Part shown: piece by piece, positions 61,429-64,000 of the stretch
How the letters are laid out: each line of letters begins with the position of its first letter
Numbering within the stretch: position 1 is the first letter of the stretch
DNA from: Thunnus maccoyii
Taxonomy: Eukaryota > Chordata > Actinopteri > Scombriformes > Scombridae
Length of the DNA stretch: 64,000 nt
Direction of reading: 5' to 3'
NCBI RefSeq assembly: GCF_910596095.1
Contig: NC_056554.1
Location: 3,472,001 to 3,536,000, forward strand
Position numbers and translations under genes: made by a program
Notes under the pieces: model-generated
Database searches by the model: none
What the model was told of the DNA's origin: nothing
What the model saw: only the letters and a program-made list of their open reading frames with translations

Positions 61429-62512
61429 TCCTTTTTTTCATTTTCTGGAGTCTCATCCTGTGTGGAATCTTAGGAAGCACTTGTGTTTGTTGGTAAACCA
61501 GAGATGATCATCACACTTTCTGCACTTTGCATAAGAAATACAATATATTTGTATGCATCTATTCAACCCTTTAGACTATAAAATGTACTTGTGTCTGTTA
61601 TTGCCAGTGAGTAGTAGATAGCAAAAACATGAACCAGATCATCATTTTACACAATAATACATCACCATCATTCAGAATGTCTCAACATTTACACTAACTG
61701 CACTAATTATGTCTCAAGACAACACATGAAAAATCACATTTTAGAAAAAATAAAACATGTCTTTAAACCATCAATTCAGTTTTTTTTTAGAGAATAAAGC
61801 ACATGCTTGTATTTTTTTAAAGGTTGTCTTGATTTCAAGGTGTTATGTAGTCAAATATATGTGGCTCCACTTCCTGAAAATGTGTCCCACCCCAAAAATG
61901 CAACATTATACCCACTTCAACTCCTCATCTGATTTGATAGAAACTTCTGATCAAGGTTTACAATGTGTGAAAATTACAATATGTATAAGTGAGAGGCTCA
62001 GAAGGCTTCCTGCTGCCTGAAGGCAACAATATGCAGTAGAGTAGTGGTGTAGAGGTGTTAACCACATTTAAACATTTCAAACATCCAGCCCAGCCTCTCT
62101 GTGAACAGGTATCATTGGAACTACTTTCTACTGAAGAAATAGTCCCAATGAAAACTGATCACAGTGAATTCTGTTTGTAATGAAGACTCCAGAGGGAGAT
62201 GTTGCTGCTGAATTATCTGAATGACACTTTTTCAACACTGTGAGCTCCAAAAAACAAACAAACAAAAAATTGTATAGAAGACAGAAATCTCAGAAAAACA
62301 TAAAGACAAATAAAACTGAAACTCTGCATGCTAGATACGACTGGCGGTAAGTGAGAAATAAAATATACATTTCTGTAGTTGGGATGAACTGATCCATTCA
62401 AATCAACACCTTTGCACACGACCAAAGTGTGACTCTGAAAAAACAGTCTATACTATACTATATGCAAATACTTTTTGCATATAGAATGCAACAGAATAGT
62501 GACTTTTGCCCC
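61429..62512. other. Upstream region of lectin gene G
   Basis: Copy of 8674-9955 with several small deletions. No gene seen. Confidence 0.45.
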
Positions 62513-62630
62513 TAACAGAGAAGAGAAGCTGGTGTTGTATTTGACTAGATTTGCCTAAGAACAGCTAATATAGAGGCAGAGTTTCCTTTCAACAGTGAAC
62601 ATCGACACACAGAGACCTCAGAGCAGCATC
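62513..62630 (+). promoter_or_regulatory. Proximal promoter / 5' UTR block of gene G
   Basis: Conserved lectin block with AATATAGAGG about 60 nt before the ATG. Confidence 0.5.
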
Positions 62631-63887
62631 ATGATGGAAAGGATCTTACTGGGTGTCCTGTATCTCTCAGGTCAGTGAAATATTTAAAGGTATAATATGT
62701 AACTTCTCCGCATTCTAATGTCTAAAAATGACTAGATCTATGTTATATATTTTGTTGAGTTGTGTTCAAACCCAGAGAAATCTGTAATTTCAATCAAGGT
62801 AAGGGTCCGTTTCATTTGGTCGGCAGTTAATAGCATCATATCCCCTTTTTGCGTATGTCAGGGTTGTTGTTGTCTAGTAGAAGCTGTCATGAATTCAATT
62901 GTATTGTTTAAGTCACATTTTTATGATAGACTTTTTAGACCTTGGTTTTAGATCTTTTAGTCGGGTGAAGGATTGTTAGTATTATATAGTATTATTTCAT
63001 TTTACTGTAATAGTTAAAAAATGTTAGTCACCTTACATGTTAAAAAGTGGTGTTTTCCTCACAGGCTGGTCCATCTTCTCCACATGTCGTCTCCATCAGT
63101 ACCACTTTGTTTCTGAGCGCATGGACTGAAGCTCAGACCTACTGCAGAGAGACATACACAGACCTGGTCACCATTGAAAACACTGAAGACATGAACCAAC
63201 TCATCAACACAGTTCCATCTGCTGGTAATAACAGTCAAGTCTGGATTGGCCTGTACAGAGTCATTGATTGGAAGTGGTCAGATGGGTACAGAGGGAGTGG
63301 AGCTGAATATAGGGACTGGGGATCACAAGATCCAGATTTCAGGACTGATGAACTCTGTGTAACCACTGGAAATTTTCGTCCTTCATGGTATGATGATCAT
63401 TGCACAGATACACGTTATTTCGTCTGTTATACTGGTACGTACCCAGCAACGCATTATTTCTTCTCTAATAATGATTATATTGAAGTTCAGGACTTCAACT
63501 CAAAGATTAATTTTCCCCCCAATAATTTATCTGCAGGAACACAGCTGGATCCTCAATTTGTTGATGTGAAAAAACGAAAGAACTGGTTTGATGCTCAGAG
63601 GTACTGCAGGGAGAACTTCATAGACCTGGCCACTGTGAGGAACGACACTGAGAACCGGGAGGTCAAGAATTTGGTGCCCAGTGTAGACTATGTATGGATC
63701 GGCCTGTACAGAGATCCTGGTATTAACTGGTCTGATGGCAGTACCTACTCGTTCACCAATTGGGGTGGTTCAGTTTCAGGATCACTCAGATCGGTGAAAA
63801 TGATGTGTGGTGTGCAGGAATCAAACCAATGGACGTTTATGTGCTGTGAAGAGAGATTTCCATTTGTCTGCTACAGCATCCCTCCTG
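62631..63887 (+). pseudogene. Lectin gene G: frameshifted in CTLD1, continues past window
   Basis: Exons 62631-62670 (MMERILLGVLYLS), 63065-63434 (CTLD1) and 63537-63887 (CTLD2); later exons lie beyond the window. Exon 2 is 5 nt shorter than in gene F: CGCATGAATTGGACT has become CGCATGGACT. From the normal start this reads SERMD then TGA at 63125-63127, which ends the protein before the lectin fold. The rest of the frame is undamaged, including QDPDFRTDELC, SWYDDHC and FVCY, so the lesion looks young. CTLD2 is divergent (RDPGINWSDGSTYSFTNWGG, MCCEERF, SIPPG). Intron 2 is 102 nt and open in frame. Confidence 0.8.
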
Positions 63888-64000
63888 GTGAGTGGTTTAC
63901 TGTCCTTCAGTGGAAGCCAGAGAATGCTGCATAACTTTAGCGTAAAACATGTTTGAATGTACATGAAAAAGTGTAAATATCACAGAACTAATATGACAGC
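63888..64000 (+). other. Start of gene G intron 3
   Basis: Begins GTGAGTGGTTTACTG, as in genes A, D, E and F; the window ends before exon 4. Confidence 0.8.

Overview
The window looks like ray-finned fish (teleost) nuclear DNA. The evidence is split genes with GT-AG and GC-AG introns, AATAAA poly(A) signals, long TG/CA, AT and TTAGC microsatellites, and a fish-like mix of mobile elements (Tc1, hAT, Penelope-like, and a tyrosine-recombinase retrotransposon). There is no bacterial-style gene organisation. The species cannot be named from the sequence.

The backbone is a tandem array of one gene family: small secretory-pathway lectins with two C-type lectin-like domains (CTLD). The ancestral gene has five exons: a 40-nt signal-peptide exon, one exon per CTLD (about 372 and 357 nt), a short linker exon, and a 132-nt last exon encoding a lysine-rich tail that ends in KTEL. 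Copies on the + strand are: A (58-1475, 5' end outside the window, one CTLD1 cysteine lost); orphan exon 1 (10077-10116); C (16313-18303, exon 4 deleted); an orphan last exon (21439-21555); D (26235-29587, complete); orphan exon 1 (37498-37537); E (43169-45233, exon 4 acceptor lost plus an in-frame stop); F (51394-53525, complete); an orphan last exon (56664-56780); and G (62631 to the window end, 5-nt frameshift). D and F are the only copies that look fully intact.

Each lectin unit carries the same upstream passenger block: decayed 3' exons of an AFAP1-like gene, dinucleotide repeats, and a 5'-truncated Tc1 transposase fragment. The block is seen at about 6.1-8.7, 22.4-24.8, 34.2-36.4, 50.4-51.1 and 57.6-61.4 kb. 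The array also grew by larger duplications. Roughly 1-17.4 kb (A, retroelement, C) is repeated at 28.1-44.3 kb (D, retroelement, E). The stretch after C (17.8-26.4 kb) is repeated after F (53.0-62.8 kb). Both copies of the first block carry the same crippled SAP/zinc-finger/RT/tyrosine-recombinase retroelement where lectin exons 2-5 should be.

Between copies, the DNA flanking the ligand-binding loop of CTLD1 is nearly identical, while the loop itself differs strongly. Several copies have independently lost or altered the KTEL tail. The picture is a recently and repeatedly amplified lectin array whose copies differ in the predicted recognition surface and in the C-terminal sorting signal. All functional statements are inferred from sequence; nothing was searched or computed.
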